64,000 bases of DNA from positions 1 to 64,000 of the forward strand of contig CAJIZL010000012.1 of the NCBI GenBank assembly GCA_905182035.1, read 5' to 3'. Source of the stretch: Oceanospirillaceae bacterium ASP10-02a. GTDB lineage: Bacteria; Pseudomonadota; Gammaproteobacteria; Pseudomonadales; Balneatricaceae. The notes below the pieces were generated by a model that was not told the origin of the DNA, did no database searches, and saw only the letters and a list, made by a program, of their open reading frames with translations. Of the stretch, positions 49,315 to 59,350 are shown in pieces. Both the position numbers and the translations under genes were made by a program. The first letter of the stretch is position 1, and every line of letters begins with the position of its first letter.

Positions 49315-50433
49315 TTGGTCCTCGAGCCTATACAACCGCAACAATACCATGCGCTCTTAGATGCCAAAAGTGCACAAATTCGATCTCGTTTTGACCGGTT
49401 AGGTAGTTTTACCTCGGACGTTGCCTTAGAAGTATTTCCATCGAAGCCAGAAAATTATCGTATGCGTGCAGAATTTCGTATGTGGCATGAGGGAGATGAT
49501 CTGTTTTACGCTATGTTTCCGCCGGGTAATAAGTATCAGCCTATTCGTATCGATTTTTTTCCTCAAGCTAGTGAGCGTATTAATGCTCTTCTGCTGCCTT
49601 TGTTGGCAGGCATTAAGTCATCTTCTGTATTGAGTAAGAAGCTATTTCAAGTGGATTTTTTGAGCAGCCAACGTGGTGAAATTTTGGTTAGCCTGTTGTA
49701 CCACAAACAACTAGGGGACGATTGGTTATCTCTGGCTGAGGCCTTGCGTATTGACCTTGGTATTAATATTATTGGCCGTGCGCGCAAACAAAAACATGTG
49801 CTGGGCATGGGTTATATTATGGAAACGCTGCACGTGCGAGGTTGCCAGTATCACTATCAGCAGGTAGAGAATGCATTTACTCAGCCTAATGCGGGCGTCA
49901 ATGAACAAATGATCGCTTGGGCGTGCGAAAGTGTTGAGCGTTTTGGCCCCACAACTAAACCAGACTTACTGGAGTTATACTGCGGTAATGGCAACTTCAC
50001 TGTACCTTTAGCGAAACAGTTTGGTAAAGTAATGGCCACCGAAATTGCTAAATCGTCGGTTAACTCAGCCCTCTTTAATCTAGCTGAAAATGATGTTTGT
50101 AACGTTACTATTGTGCGTCTGTCGAGTGAAGAGATGACTCAGGCCTTGGCGGGTGTTCGTCCCTTTAGACGCTTAGTCGATGTAGACTTAACCAGTTTTG
50201 ATTTTGGTACTATTTTAGTAGACCCGCCAAGGGCTGGATTAGATCTAGACACTTTAGCATTAGTGCAGCAATTTGATCAGGTGGTTTACATCTCCTGTAA
50301 CCCCGAAACACTGTTGGACAACTTACAAGTACTTAAACAAACCCACGACTTAAAACGCTGGGCTTTATTCGACCAATTTCCATACACCCACCACGCTGAA
50401 TGTGGCGTGGTATTGCATAAACGTAATTTATAG
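49315..50433 (+). CDS. trmA: tRNA (uracil-54, C5)-methyltransferase
   Basis: Makes ribothymidine at position 54 of the T-loop of tRNA. SAM-binding LLELYCGNGNF, the catalytic nucleophile Cys328 in ISCNPETL and the general base Glu362 in HHAECGV correspond to Cys324 and Glu358 of E. coli TrmA. Length 372. The start is TTG at 49315, with AAGGAG 7 bases upstream, which decides it. It lies between the divergent metG and mrp, whose association is otherwise common. Confidence 0.95.
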   Translation: MVLEPIQPQQYHALLDAKSAQIRSRFDRLGSFTSDVALEVFPSKPENYRMRAEFRMWHEGDDLFYAMFPPGNKYQPIRIDFFPQASERINALLLPLLAGIKSSSVLSKKLFQVDFLSSQRGEILVSLLYHKQLGDDWLSLAEALRIDLGINIIGRARKQKHVLGMGYIMETLHVRGCQYHYQQVENAFTQPNAGVNEQMIAWACESVERFGPTTKPDLLELYCGNGNFTVPLAKQFGKVMATEIAKSSVNSALFNLAENDVCNVTIVRLSSEEMTQALAGVRPFRRLVDVDLTSFDFGTILVDPPRAGLDLDTLALVQQFDQVVYISCNPETLLDNLQVLKQTHDLKRWALFDQFPYTHHAECGVVLHKRNL

Positions 50434-50441
50434 GACATATA

Positions 50442-51269
50442 ATGAGTGACACAAGACCAGAAGGCCTTCAAAAAATCAAACACATCGTTGCTGTAGCATC
50501 GGGTAAGGGTGGTGTAGGCAAATCTACCACTACGGTCAACGTAGCTTTAGCCATGGCGCAAGCGGGCTTTAAAGTTGGTGTATTAGATGCCGACATTTAT
50601 GGTCCAAGCCAAGGTTTGATGCTGGGGATTGCAGAAGGTAGCCACCCAGAAACTATGGAAGAAAAGTGGTTTGTACCTATTCAAGCTCATGGTGTGAGTG
50701 TGATGTCTATGGCCTTTTTAGTGGATGCCAACTCGCCTATGGTGTGGCGTGGTCCAATGGCAGCGGGCGCACTGCAGCAGATGTTGTTACAAACGAATTG
50801 GGGTGAGTTGGACTACCTATTTGTCGATATGCCTCCTGGCACTGGTGATATACAATTAACCTTGTGCCAAAAGGCGCAAGTGTCTGGTGCAGTCATTGTC
50901 ACTACGCCACAGGACTTAGCGTTGCTCGACGCCCGCAAGGGTATTGAAATGTTTAACAAGGTGAATGTGCCTGTGCTAGGTATTGTGGAAAATATGAGTA
51001 CTCATGTATGTAGCCAATGTGACCACGAAGAAGCGATTTTTGGTGCTGGTGGGGGTGCTGCATTAGCTCAAGAGTATGGCACTGAATTGCTTGCCAGCTT
51101 ACCCTTGAGTATGGCCATCAGGGTGCTCGTTGATAGCGGCACACCAACAGTGGTAGCAGAGCCGCAATCAGCTGCAGCACAAACCTACGTGCAGTTGGCC
51201 CATAGGCTTGTGCCAAAGCTTGATGGAACTAGCCAACCCATGCCTAGTATTAGTATAGATGAAGATTAA
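50442..51269 (+). CDS. apbC: Mrp/ApbC family iron-sulfur carrier ATPase, short form
   Basis: A P-loop ATPase (deviant Walker A GKGGVGKS at 21-28, [10 protein letters not shown] switch) that carries and transfers iron-sulfur clusters. Cys190 and Cys193 (CSQC) form the cluster-binding pair, so the dimer can hold a 4Fe-4S cluster. At 275 residues it lacks the N-terminal MIP18/DUF59 domain of the 369-residue E. coli Mrp. It starts 8 bases after trmA and is followed 5 bases on by dcd, so trmA-apbC-dcd-DUF2791 read as one operon. Confidence 0.92.
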   Translation: MSDTRPEGLQKIKHIVAVASGKGGVGKSTTTVNVALAMAQAGFKVGVLDADIYGPSQGLMLGIAEGSHPETMEEKWFVPIQAHGVSVMSMAFLVDANSPMVWRGPMAAGALQQMLLQTNWGELDYLFVDMPPGTGDIQLTLCQKAQVSGAVIVTTPQDLALLDARKGIEMFNKVNVPVLGIVENMSTHVCSQCDHEEAIFGAGGGAALAQEYGTELLASLPLSMAIRVLVDSGTPTVVAEPQSAAAQTYVQLAHRLVPKLDGTSQPMPSISIDED

Positions 51270-51274
51270 ACACT

Positions 51275-51859
51275 ATGCGTTTAAGTGATAAAGATATTAT
51301 TGCTGCTTTAAATTGCGGCAAAATTGGCATCGAGCCACGGCCTGACGATAGTGTAATTACGGGCGTCAGTGTAGACCTGCGTTTAGGTAACAGCTTTCGC
51401 GTGTTTAAGGATCATGCTCGACCGTTTGTTGACGTCAGTGCCAGCCGCGAAGAAATTAATAGTACCCTCGAAGCTATTATGAGCGAAGAGATTGTCATTG
51501 AGAAAGGCGAAAGTTTTTTCCTGCACCCTGGCGAGTTGGCGTTAGCGGTGACATTGGAATCTATCACTATTCCTGATGACCATGTTGGCTGGTTAGATGG
51601 GCGCTCTTCATTGGCGCGCTTAGGGCTTATGGTGCACGTTACGGCGCACCGTATCGATCCTGGTTGGAGTGGTGCTATTGTGCTGGAGTGTTTTAACAGT
51701 GGCAAGCTGCCCTTGGCGTTAAAACCTAACATGACTATTGGTGCTATTAATTTCGAAACCTTGTCGAGCCCAGCCCTACGGCCTTACAACAAACGAGTAG
51801 ACGCGAAATACAAACATCAACAAAGTGCAGTAGCTAGCCGTATTGACCAAGATAGTTAA
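51275..51859 (+). CDS. dcd: dCTP deaminase
   Basis: Converts dCTP to dUTP, the main source of dUMP for thymidylate synthesis in Gram-negative bacteria. The 194-residue length equals the E. coli enzyme (193). Catalytic and nucleotide contacts are in [23 protein letters not shown] and IVLECFNSG (Glu). Everything points to a housekeeping enzyme, though dCTP deaminases of other types are known anti-phage effectors. The next gene, a DUF2791 ATPase, begins 15 bases later. Confidence 0.95.
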   Translation: MRLSDKDIIAALNCGKIGIEPRPDDSVITGVSVDLRLGNSFRVFKDHARPFVDVSASREEINSTLEAIMSEEIVIEKGESFFLHPGELALAVTLESITIPDDHVGWLDGRSSLARLGLMVHVTAHRIDPGWSGAIVLECFNSGKLPLALKPNMTIGAINFETLSSPALRPYNKRVDAKYKHQQSAVASRIDQDS

Positions 51860-51874
51860 GTAGAAGAATAAACA

Positions 51875-53098
51875 ATGAATCAACTTTCCATCATGCAATG
51901 TGACCAAGTGCTAAAGTCTTTACGAGCGGGCGTGGTACCTGCTGATGATATCGACCTGATTCAGGTGGGAAGGGTGGGCGAACAAGCGACTTTAGCTAAA
52001 GATATCCTGCACATTGCAAAAGGCGGCTCTAGTGTGCGTTTTGTTACGGGTGACTACGGTAGTGGTAAGACCTTTATTGGTGAACTAACGCGCCAACATG
52101 GCATTAAGCAAGGTTTGGTAGTGGCTACTGCGGCCCTGTCGCCCGATAAACGCTTACAGGCAAAAACTGGCGAAACACGAAATCTTTATTCAGCCTTAGT
52201 GCGCTCTTTTAGTACCAAGGCAAGGCCCAACGGTACCGCTTTAGTTAACATTGTAGAGCGCTTTATCTTAACTACGTTACGGGAAGCCTATGTCAATAAT
52301 GTAACTCCAGAAGCTCATGTTGCGCATCGCCTAAGGGATTTTGAAGAGCTGGCGGGGGGATTTGATTTTGTTAAAGTTATTCAGTGTTATTGTCAGGGCC
52401 TAGAAAATCAAGATGATGAATTAAAAAGTACTGCCTTGAGATGGTTAAGAGGTGAGTTTACTAACTTATCCGACGCAAAAACCGCTTTGGGAGTGCGGAG
52501 CATCATTGACTACCGTAACTTTTTTAGTGGTTTAAAAATGCTTTGCCAATTCGTCCGTATGGCTGGTTACCCTGGGTTACTTATCTGTTTAGATGAAATG
52601 GTGGCCTTGCATGAATTAAATCATAAACAGACGCGCATCAACAACTTCAATGAAATTCTCAATATAGTTAACGACTGCCTGCAAGGACAGGTTCACGGAA
52701 TGGGGTTCGTATTTCTAGGCACATCTGAATTTGTTTATGATGATAAAAAGGGTCTGTACAGTATGCCGGCTCTCAAGAGCAGGCTGGCATTCAACCGTTT
52801 AGCGACCGACGGTCTGACAGACGTATCGGGTCCAGTCATAGAACTGCAGCCACTAAAAGAAGTGGAGATAGATGAGTTGTTGCACAAACTGCGCCATGTG
52901 CAGGCTTATGGCATAGCTAAGAATTACTTAATAGATGACATGGCGTTATGGCAGTTTATGCTTCAATGCCGTGCTACACATGGGCAACAGTATTTTCTTA
53001 ATCCCCGTTTAGCGATTAAAACCTTATTGGATTTATTGGCCGTTATTGAACAGAACCCCAATGCCAAGGTTGCCGAACTGATCGCTGGGATCAGTTAA
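51875..53098 (+). CDS. DUF2791 P-loop ATPase (BREX/Pgl BrxD-like)
   Basis: A 407-residue AAA-type ATPase of the DUF2791 family, the family that includes BrxD-type ATP-binding proteins of type 2 BREX (Pgl) phage-defence loci. Walker A GDYGSGKT is at 59-66, Walker B LLICLDE at 235-241 (Asp240, Glu241), and a candidate arginine finger is in MPALKSRL. The N-terminal VGRVGEQATLAKDI segment is typical of the family. No PglX methylase, PglZ phosphatase, BrxL or BrxHI helicase gene is in the window, so it is an orphan; function unknown. The gene is directly downstream of dcd and its last 8 bases overlap the convergent tolC-like gene. Codon use does not look foreign. Confidence 0.78.
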   Translation: MNQLSIMQCDQVLKSLRAGVVPADDIDLIQVGRVGEQATLAKDILHIAKGGSSVRFVTGDYGSGKTFIGELTRQHGIKQGLVVATAALSPDKRLQAKTGETRNLYSALVRSFSTKARPNGTALVNIVERFILTTLREAYVNNVTPEAHVAHRLRDFEELAGGFDFVKVIQCYCQGLENQDDELKSTALRWLRGEFTNLSDAKTALGVRSIIDYRNFFSGLKMLCQFVRMAGYPGLLICLDEMVALHELNHKQTRINNFNEILNIVNDCLQGQVHGMGFVFLGTSEFVYDDKKGLYSMPALKSRLAFNRLATDGLTDVSGPVIELQPLKEVEIDELLHKLRHVQAYGIAKNYLIDDMALWQFMLQCRATHGQQYFLNPRLAIKTLLDLLAVIEQNPNAKVAELIAGIS

Positions 53099-54353
53099 AC
53101 CATTGGTCTAGTTGTGATAAATCATTGGTGTTTAACAGGCCGCTGGTTTGTTTTAGGCGTAATTGGTTTAACACTAAATCAAGCCGTGCATTGGCCAAGT
53201 TCCTTTGTGCGGAAAAAACTAGTTTTTCAGCATCCAGTATATCGCTGATGTCTCTTAAGCCTAACTCATACTCTTTATTTTTGCCTGCTAAAGAAGCTTG
53301 TACTGCAGTGCGTAATTGTGCCAGCGCTTGAATTTGTTGGCGACTAGTATCTAGGGCTTGATGCCAACGTCTAACTTCTTGTTGCGTTGCTCTTAGCAGG
53401 GCTTGGCCTTGCTGTTGACTGGCATGCCAGGCTTCTTTGGCTTCTCTAGTCTGGGCTGTGTTAAGGCCTCCATCATAAAAAGTTCCAGACAAGCCTATAG
53501 TTAACTTTTTGCTATCACCGGTGGTGGTAGTGTAACTCTGTGACATTGTAAGAGTTGCTTGAGGATACGTACCCACCTCTTTGGCTTGGTAGTTGTGGTA
53601 TGCCTGTTGGCTGGCGAAACCATTGCTAGCAAGATCTAGATTATTATTTTGTGCCAACACAAACCAATTTTCTAGGGAGTCAGTTTGCACAAAGCTAGCT
53701 GCGTTAAAACTGCTTGCTAGAGCAGGCAACTGCTCTGGTAATGCTTGATTAGTTAAGTTTTCAAGATCAGCACGAGCTAAGCTTAAATTTTGCCGAACTT
53801 GCAATAAGGCCACCTGCAATTGTTGAAAGTTCGCTTGCACGTCTTGCAACTGAATATTACTGCTTATGCCCAGCTCTACCTGCTTTTGAGTTTGTTTTAA
53901 ACGTTGCTCTATGGCGGTGACTTCGGCCATGCTTGAAGACAGTTGATGCTGTTGTTTTATCACTGCTATATAACGTTCAATAACAGAGAAAATAAGGCTT
54001 TGGTGAGTTTTTTCGAAGTTAATACGAGCTCCAGCAGCACTTTGTTCTGCCACTTTCATGCCATAGTATGCATCTAGTCTTAAGGGTAATGCTACTTGCA
54101 CATTATAATTGTGCTTGTTAGATCCTGCATCCAGCGCCAGGTTTTGATTAAAGGTCCCACTAACCTGTGGCATCAGAGCACTCTTTGCTTGAGGGATGAT
54201 TTGTAGTTTAGAGTCAAGCGTATGCTGGGCAGATAGGTAATTTGGATCGTTAGCCTGTGCGAACTGAAAAAGCTCTTGAAACTGGTTGGCATGGCTACCT
54301 ATTGCAGTGGTGGCGGTTAAAATGAAGGCAGCAAGACGGTGTGAAGAGGCCAA
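53091..54353 (-). CDS. TolC-family outer-membrane efflux protein
   Basis: A 420-residue outer-membrane channel. A signal peptide (about 1-22, ending AIGSHA) is followed by two homologous halves of long helices with beta-strand inserts; FQFAQANDPNYLSAQHTL and KSALMPQVSGTFNQN mark the first repeat and NNLDLASNGFASQQAYHNYQAKE with PQATLTMSQ the second. TolC-type proteins form trimers spanning the outer membrane for drug efflux or type I secretion. No membrane-fusion or inner-membrane pump gene is adjacent, so it probably serves partners elsewhere. Confidence 0.9.
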   Translation of the reverse strand: MASSHRLAAFILTATTAIGSHANQFQELFQFAQANDPNYLSAQHTLDSKLQIIPQAKSALMPQVSGTFNQNLALDAGSNKHNYNVQVALPLRLDAYYGMKVAEQSAAGARINFEKTHQSLIFSVIERYIAVIKQQHQLSSSMAEVTAIEQRLKQTQKQVELGISSNIQLQDVQANFQQLQVALLQVRQNLSLARADLENLTNQALPEQLPALASSFNAASFVQTDSLENWFVLAQNNNLDLASNGFASQQAYHNYQAKEVGTYPQATLTMSQSYTTTTGDSKKLTIGLSGTFYDGGLNTAQTREAKEAWHASQQQGQALLRATQQEVRRWHQALDTSRQQIQALAQLRTAVQASLAGKNKEYELGLRDISDILDAEKLVFSAQRNLANARLDLVLNQLRLKQTSGLLNTNDLSQLDQWFN

Positions 54354-54462
54354 GGTGGATCCTTAAATAACTGATTTATGGATGGCAGTGTAACTAAATC
54401 CGTGACTAGGTGCTAATAGCTTTACCAAGCTTTGCAGAATGAGGCTATGAAAACTCTTATGG

Positions 54463-55200
54463 TTAATTATTGAGCCAGGTAAGTTGCTTCAGATCGAGTT
54501 GGTAACGCTTGCCATCGGCTTCTTTTTGTAAAATACGTACGATGGTGTAATCCAGTTCCGGTGCAAACCAAATCCATGTTTCTCGGTCAGTACTTTCGCC
54601 TCGATCACGCTTAATACGCACAGACATGTATTTGCCTAGTGGTGTTTCAATAAGGTCTTCGCCCTCAGCAATAAAAAGATAGGTTTTAAGATAACCACCA
54701 TCGGCTACTTCATAGGCATAGGCTTGCCCATCAACTGCTGGAATTGCAGCTAAATCAAGTTGTAGGCGCAGTTGTACACTTTGTTTATCTAACGTGTGGG
54801 GCACAATATCCATAACCCAAGAAGAACCCTCTGCGGTGTTCTTAACTTTTTGGTTAGGCCAATCAAACGCCACTTCTACGTCGCGTGTTTTGTTTAAAAC
54901 TTTACGTTGGTATCGATAGTGGCTAGGTTGAATTTGATCACCGATGAGCCTAAATAAGCTGGATTCGGTGAGTGAGGCAATCATGGCGCTAGCTTCAGTA
55001 GTTAGGCGATAACTGCCGTCATCGTTCCTAATAAGGCTGCGTTCTGCTTTGCCAGAAAGGCTGATACCTAAATCCCATTGGCTAGCATAAATAGCTTGAA
55101 AAGGGCGTATTTGCGCCATGCTGCTGCTGCTCCATAGCAACAGTAAGGATAGGCCAGCTAAGTTAGAGAGGTTACATAACATTTGCTTCAAATGGGACAT
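54463..55200 (-). CDS. DUF3108 periplasmic protein
   Basis: A 245-residue exported protein with an N-terminal signal (LSNLAGLSLLLLWSSSSMAQ). FQAIYASQWDLGISLSGKAERSL and TWIWFAPELDYTIVRILQKE are DUF3108 marks; the fold is expected to be a beta barrel or half-barrel. Function unknown. ATG 55200 is chosen for the AAGGAAG just before it; an earlier ATG overlaps that site. It is the third gene after purM-purN, an arrangement conserved in Pseudomonas. Confidence 0.82.
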   Translation of the reverse strand: MSHLKQMLCNLSNLAGLSLLLLWSSSSMAQIRPFQAIYASQWDLGISLSGKAERSLIRNDDGSYRLTTEASAMIASLTESSLFRLIGDQIQPSHYRYQRKVLNKTRDVEVAFDWPNQKVKNTAEGSSWVMDIVPHTLDKQSVQLRLQLDLAAIPAVDGQAYAYEVADGGYLKTYLFIAEGEDLIETPLGKYMSVRIKRDRGESTDRETWIWFAPELDYTIVRILQKEADGKRYQLDLKQLTWLNN

Positions 55201-55236
55201 TGTACTTCCTTGCGGCATCAATATTAGACGCTCAAT

Positions 55237-55902
55237 TTAGGATTGAAACTTCATTCCCTCTACAGGTAACCGGTGGCCATCCATTAATACTAAGTTGTTC
55301 TGTAGTTTTAAGCGACCCTCACAAAACCACTTTATAGCGATAGGGTAGATTACGTGCTCTTGTACCAAAACTCTAGCGGCTAATACTCTGGGCGAATCCA
55401 GATCTTCAACAGGAACCAATGCTTGTAAGACCATAGGACCGCCATCAAGTTCACTAGAAACGAAATGTACACTGGCACCATGCTGGTCCACTTCCGCTTC
55501 TATAGCGCGTTCGTGGGTGTTAGTCCCTTTAAACTGTGGCAACAATGAAGGGTGAATGTTAAGCATGCGGCCATGGAAGTGGTGTGTTAATTCTGGGGTA
55601 AAAATACGCATGAAACCGGCCAGAACCACAAGCTCGGGTTGTTTATCGTCAATGGCGTGCATTAACTCTCGATCAAACGCTTCGCGGCTGCCAAACTCAA
55701 GATGATTAATTACTTGAGTTGCAATGCCAGCCTTATTGGCCCGAGTTAGACCCATAGCTTCTGGTTTGTTGCTAATGACTAACTCGATAGTAGCGACAAT
55801 AGTTCCAGCAGTAATGGCATCAATAAGTGCTTGTAGATTACTACCACTGCCAGAAATAAGTACCACAAGCCGTGGTATTTGTTGTAATGATTGTTGATGC
55901 AT
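55237..55902 (-). CDS. purN: Phosphoribosylglycinamide formyltransferase
   Basis: Uses formyl-tetrahydrofolate to formylate GAR, step three of purine synthesis. The catalytic triad is Asn115, His117 (MLNIHPSLLPQFKG) and Asp153 (SELDGGP), and the phosphate loop SGSGSNLQAL starts at residue 17. Length 221 is normal. It lies 20 bases after purM. Confidence 0.97.
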   Translation of the reverse strand: MHQQSLQQIPRLVVLISGSGSNLQALIDAITAGTIVATIELVISNKPEAMGLTRANKAGIATQVINHLEFGSREAFDRELMHAIDDKQPELVVLAGFMRIFTPELTHHFHGRMLNIHPSLLPQFKGTNTHERAIEAEVDQHGASVHFVSSELDGGPMVLQALVPVEDLDSPRVLAARVLVQEHVIYPIAIKWFCEGRLKLQNNLVLMDGHRLPVEGMKFQS

Positions 55903-55922
55903 TAAAGTGTCCAGACGTTGAA

Positions 55923-56969
55923 TTAACGCAATACAACAGCTTCTTCGGAGCCGCTGTTTTGTTTAATATGGCCAATAATCCAAGGGGCTTCACCTGCTTT
56001 AGTGAGTAAAGATAGTGTTTCAGCTTGGTCTTCTTCAGCCACCACGATCACCATGCCTACACCACAGTTAAAAGTGCGGTACATTTCGGTATCGGTAACA
56101 TTGCCATTGCTTTGTAACCACTTGAATACGGCTGGCTGCTGCCAGGAGTTAGTGTCAATTACAGCAACACTATCTGCCGGTAATACCCGTGGGATATTTT
56201 CTAGCAAACCGCCACCAGTTATGTGGGATAAGGCTCTTATATCCACCTGCTTAAATAATTCTAATAAGGCTTTTACGTAAATGCGGGTAGGCTGCATTAG
56301 AGCTTCACCTAGGCTGGTGCCGCCAATGTCTTGTTGTAAATCTGCCTGGCTTACTTCAATAATTTTACGGATTAATGAGTAACCGTTAGAGTGTGGACCC
56401 GAAGCGGGTAACCCAATAAGCACATCTCCTGCAGCAACTTTGCTGCCATCTATAATTTTGCTCTTTTCTACAATACCGACACAGAAACCAGCAAGATCAT
56501 AATCTTCACCTTCGTACATACCTGGCATTTCAGCCGTTTCACCACCCACTAAAGAAGCACCTGCGAGCTCACAGCCTTCGCCGATTCCAGTTACTACACG
56601 TGTTGCGATCTCCACATCTAGCTTACCTGTGGCGTAATAGTCTAAAAAGAATAACGGTTCAGCACCGGCAACGATTAAATCGTTAACGCACATGGCTACT
56701 AGGTCAATACCGATGTGGTCATGACGGTTAAGCTCTAAGGCTAGCTTTAACTTTGTACCTACACCATCGGTGCCAGAGACAAGTACTGGTTCATCATAAC
56801 CTTTAGGTAATTCAAATAATGCGCCAAAACCGCCTAGGCCTGCCATTACCTCTGGGCGACGGGTACGTTTAGCGACACCTTTTATTCGTTCAATAAGGGC
56901 GTTACCTGCATCAATATCGACACCAGCGTCTTTATAACTTAGGGAATTGGTAGGGGCTTCAGTGCTCAT
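55923..56969 (-). CDS. purM: Phosphoribosylformylglycinamidine cyclo-ligase
   Basis: Makes AIR from FGAM with ATP, step five of purine synthesis. [43 protein letters not shown] and [16 protein letters not shown] are all family motifs. Length 348 (E. coli 345). First gene of the purM-purN-DUF3108 group, divergent from the DUF2066 gene across 192 bases that show no other feature. Confidence 0.98.
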   Translation of the reverse strand: MSTEAPTNSLSYKDAGVDIDAGNALIERIKGVAKRTRRPEVMAGLGGFGALFELPKGYDEPVLVSGTDGVGTKLKLALELNRHDHIGIDLVAMCVNDLIVAGAEPLFFLDYYATGKLDVEIATRVVTGIGEGCELAGASLVGGETAEMPGMYEGEDYDLAGFCVGIVEKSKIIDGSKVAAGDVLIGLPASGPHSNGYSLIRKIIEVSQADLQQDIGGTSLGEALMQPTRIYVKALLELFKQVDIRALSHITGGGLLENIPRVLPADSVAVIDTNSWQQPAVFKWLQSNGNVTDTEMYRTFNCGVGMVIVVAEEDQAETLSLLTKAGEAPWIIGHIKQNSGSEEAVVLR

Positions 56970-57161
56970 GGCAGGGGGGTGACCTTAGGCGATTAAATTA
57001 AACTAGGCACATTTTATCACTCTCCTGACGTTTCATCACGCGCTTATAGAGGAAGTTTGGAGGTTTTTTATACTTTTCTTGCTAGCAGCACTGAAGCATA
57101 TTGTCTATAGTTACGGTAGACATAGAAAATGACTTAATCTCATGGTTACCAAAGATATTGT

Positions 57162-58268
57162 ATGGCGTTAATATTGCTTAAAATAGTGGCTAAGCCGCTA
57201 CAAAAAATAATTTGTGTGTTGTTGTTGCTACTTGCTTCACCTGCGTTTAGTTTGACGGTAGATGGCCTTTATGGTGCCAAAGTGGTGATTGAAGACCAAT
57301 CGTCTGCGCAGGTGTTAAGGGCGAAAAAAGTGGGTCTTGCTCGGGTGCTAGTTAAGGTCACGGGACAAACTCAGAGTCTTAATAATAATCGTGTACGTGC
57401 TGCGCTAGTGGAACCGGAGTCGTATTTACAGCGCTTTTCCTTTGCTACACAGTTGGAAAATGATCAACCGCAAGCGGTGATGGAATTGGCGTTTGACAGG
57501 TTGCAGATTAATCAGTTGATTCGTGATTCTGGCCTACCTATTTGGGGCACAGATCGAGCAGCAGTATTAGTATGGTTAGTGGAAGACAAACAGGGTACAA
57601 GGCAGATTGTGAATGATGATGGCCACCCTATGGTGGCACAAATTATGTCTCAAGCAGAACAGCGTGGAATGCCTCTGTTATGGCCCTTGTTAGATTTAGA
57701 GGACCAAGTATCTATAAACGCTGGTGCCTTGTGGGGATTGTTTAGAGATGCTATTAAAAGTGCCTCTAATCGTTACCAAGCCGATGCCGTGCTAGTCGGT
57801 CGGATGTTCCAAGATAGCCAACAATTATGGCTGGTGGAATGGAGTTTTTGGTTGGATGAGGTTGAACAAAAATGGTCTTCTGAAGGCTCCGACTTGGCTG
57901 CATTGGTAGACCCTTTGCAAGACCGTTTGTCATCCAGTTTAGTGGAAAAATTTGCCTTAGCCAATAGTATTAAAAGCCAAACTGATGATGCTCGCCAAAG
58001 CGCCATATTGCGAGTAGATAAGGTGACTCAGCTTGAAGACTACGCTGAATTACTATCAATATTGCAAGCCATTGCTGGTATACAAAGGGTGCAGTTGCAC
58101 AGTGCTTCTGGCTCTACTTTGGAATTTCAAATATTTGCTCCATCTCATCTTGCTCAAGTAAAATCGGTTGTTGATTTAAAGCGGCGATTACAGGCTGTGG
58201 ATGGTACTGCAGCAGATCAAGGTATTGATCCTGATGACAGGCCTTTGTGGCATTATCAGTGGAATTAA
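57162..58268 (+). CDS. DUF2066 exported protein
   Basis: A 368-residue protein with a signal peptide (IICVLLLLLASPAFS, cleavage before LTVDG). VLRAKKVGLARVLVKVTGQ and PIWGTDRAAVLVWLVEDKQG are DUF2066 marks. Function unknown; it is reliably next to perM, hda and purMN in Pseudomonas and relatives, which suggests an envelope role. It is followed 17 bases on by perM. Confidence 0.82.
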   Translation: MALILLKIVAKPLQKIICVLLLLLASPAFSLTVDGLYGAKVVIEDQSSAQVLRAKKVGLARVLVKVTGQTQSLNNNRVRAALVEPESYLQRFSFATQLENDQPQAVMELAFDRLQINQLIRDSGLPIWGTDRAAVLVWLVEDKQGTRQIVNDDGHPMVAQIMSQAEQRGMPLLWPLLDLEDQVSINAGALWGLFRDAIKSASNRYQADAVLVGRMFQDSQQLWLVEWSFWLDEVEQKWSSEGSDLAALVDPLQDRLSSSLVEKFALANSIKSQTDDARQSAILRVDKVTQLEDYAELLSILQAIAGIQRVQLHSASGSTLEFQIFAPSHLAQVKSVVDLKRRLQAVDGTAADQGIDPDDRPLWHYQWN

Positions 58269-58285
58269 CATAAGGAAGGTTTCTA

Positions 58286-59350
58286 ATGACGCAGTCTCAG
58301 GCATGGTTGTTTATTGTTGTAGGGCTTATCGTGGCAGGTTTATTGTATGTTCTTCAGCCGGTGATTACGCCTTTTTTAGTGGGTATCGGTATAGCCTACC
58401 TGGCAGATCCTTTTGCGGATCGTTTAGAAGCCAGAGGTTGGAGTAGAACCATGGCAACCGTTATCGTGTTTGTAGTGTTAACCTTGGTGCTGGTAGCCAT
58501 GATTTTAGGCATTGTGCCTTTGTTAGTGAAACAAATTCAAACCCTGGTACAAATGCTACCTCATATTGAGATTTGGTATAACGCGACCTTGTTGCCATGG
58601 TTGCAGTCGACCCTAGGCTTAGATATTAAGAGTATGAAGTTAGATTTGGTCACCGAAGGACTTTCGGCTGAGTGGAAGCAGGCAGGTGGAGTAATTTCTA
58701 GAGTTGTTAAATATGCCACGCAATCGAGTATGAGTTTAATTGCCACCTTTGGTTCTATGGCTATGATACCAGTCGTCGCATTTTATATGCTAAGGGATTT
58801 TGATCTTCTTACTGCTCGGGTTAAAGCTTTACTACCCGTTAATGTTCAGCCCCGTGCTAGTGCATGGGCGCTTGAGAGTAATGACGTGTTGGCTGCGTTT
58901 ATGAGAGGCCAGCTGTTGGTAATGTTGAGCTTAGGTGTTATATACGCTTTAGGGCTTAGTTTTGTGGGCTTAAATTACGCACTATTAATTGGTATTTTGG
59001 CTGGTTTGGCCAGTATCGTGCCTTATTTAGGTTTTGTTGTAGGTATTGCTGCAGCGCTGATTATTGCCTTTTTTCAGTTTGACAGCTACCTGCCACTAGT
59101 CTTGGTGTTTGTAGTTTTTGCCGTGGGACAAATGGTAGAGAGTTTCGTTTTAACGCCCCTTCTTGTGGGTGATCGCATTGGCTTGCACCCGGTGGCCGTT
59201 ATATTTGCAATTTTAGCTGGCGGCCAACTGTTTGGGTTTATGGGAATTTTGTTAGCTTTACCTATTGCTGCTGTGATTATGGTATTGTTGCGCCATCTTC
59301 ATGCGGGCTATATAAACAGCCCATTGTATGGCCAGCAGGATAGTGAATGA
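58286..59350 (+). CDS. perM: PerM/AI-2E family permease
   Basis: A 354-residue inner-membrane protein with about eight helices (YVLQPVITPFLVGIGIAYLADPF at the start, VVGIAAALIIAFFQF and VVFAVGQMVESFVLTPLLVGDRIGLHP later). This matches the PerM/UPF0118 family, to which the autoinducer-2 exporter TqsA belongs. The substrate here is unknown. The end overlaps hda as ATGA. Confidence 0.9.
   Translation: MTQSQAWLFIVVGLIVAGLLYVLQPVITPFLVGIGIAYLADPFADRLEARGWSRTMATVIVFVVLTLVLVAMILGIVPLLVKQIQTLVQMLPHIEIWYNATLLPWLQSTLGLDIKSMKLDLVTEGLSAEWKQAGGVISRVVKYATQSSMSLIATFGSMAMIPVVAFYMLRDFDLLTARVKALLPVNVQPRASAWALESNDVLAAFMRGQLLVMLSLGVIYALGLSFVGLNYALLIGILAGLASIVPYLGFVVGIAAALIIAFFQFDSYLPLVLVFVVFAVGQMVESFVLTPLLVGDRIGLHPVAVIFAILAGGQLFGFMGILLALPIAAVIMVLLRHLHAGYINSPLYGQQDSE

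Noticed and set aside
51275-51859. dcd as a dedicated anti-phage dCTP deaminase
   Set aside because: Length and motifs match the housekeeping E. coli Dcd; any defence role is mentioned only as a possibility in the findings.
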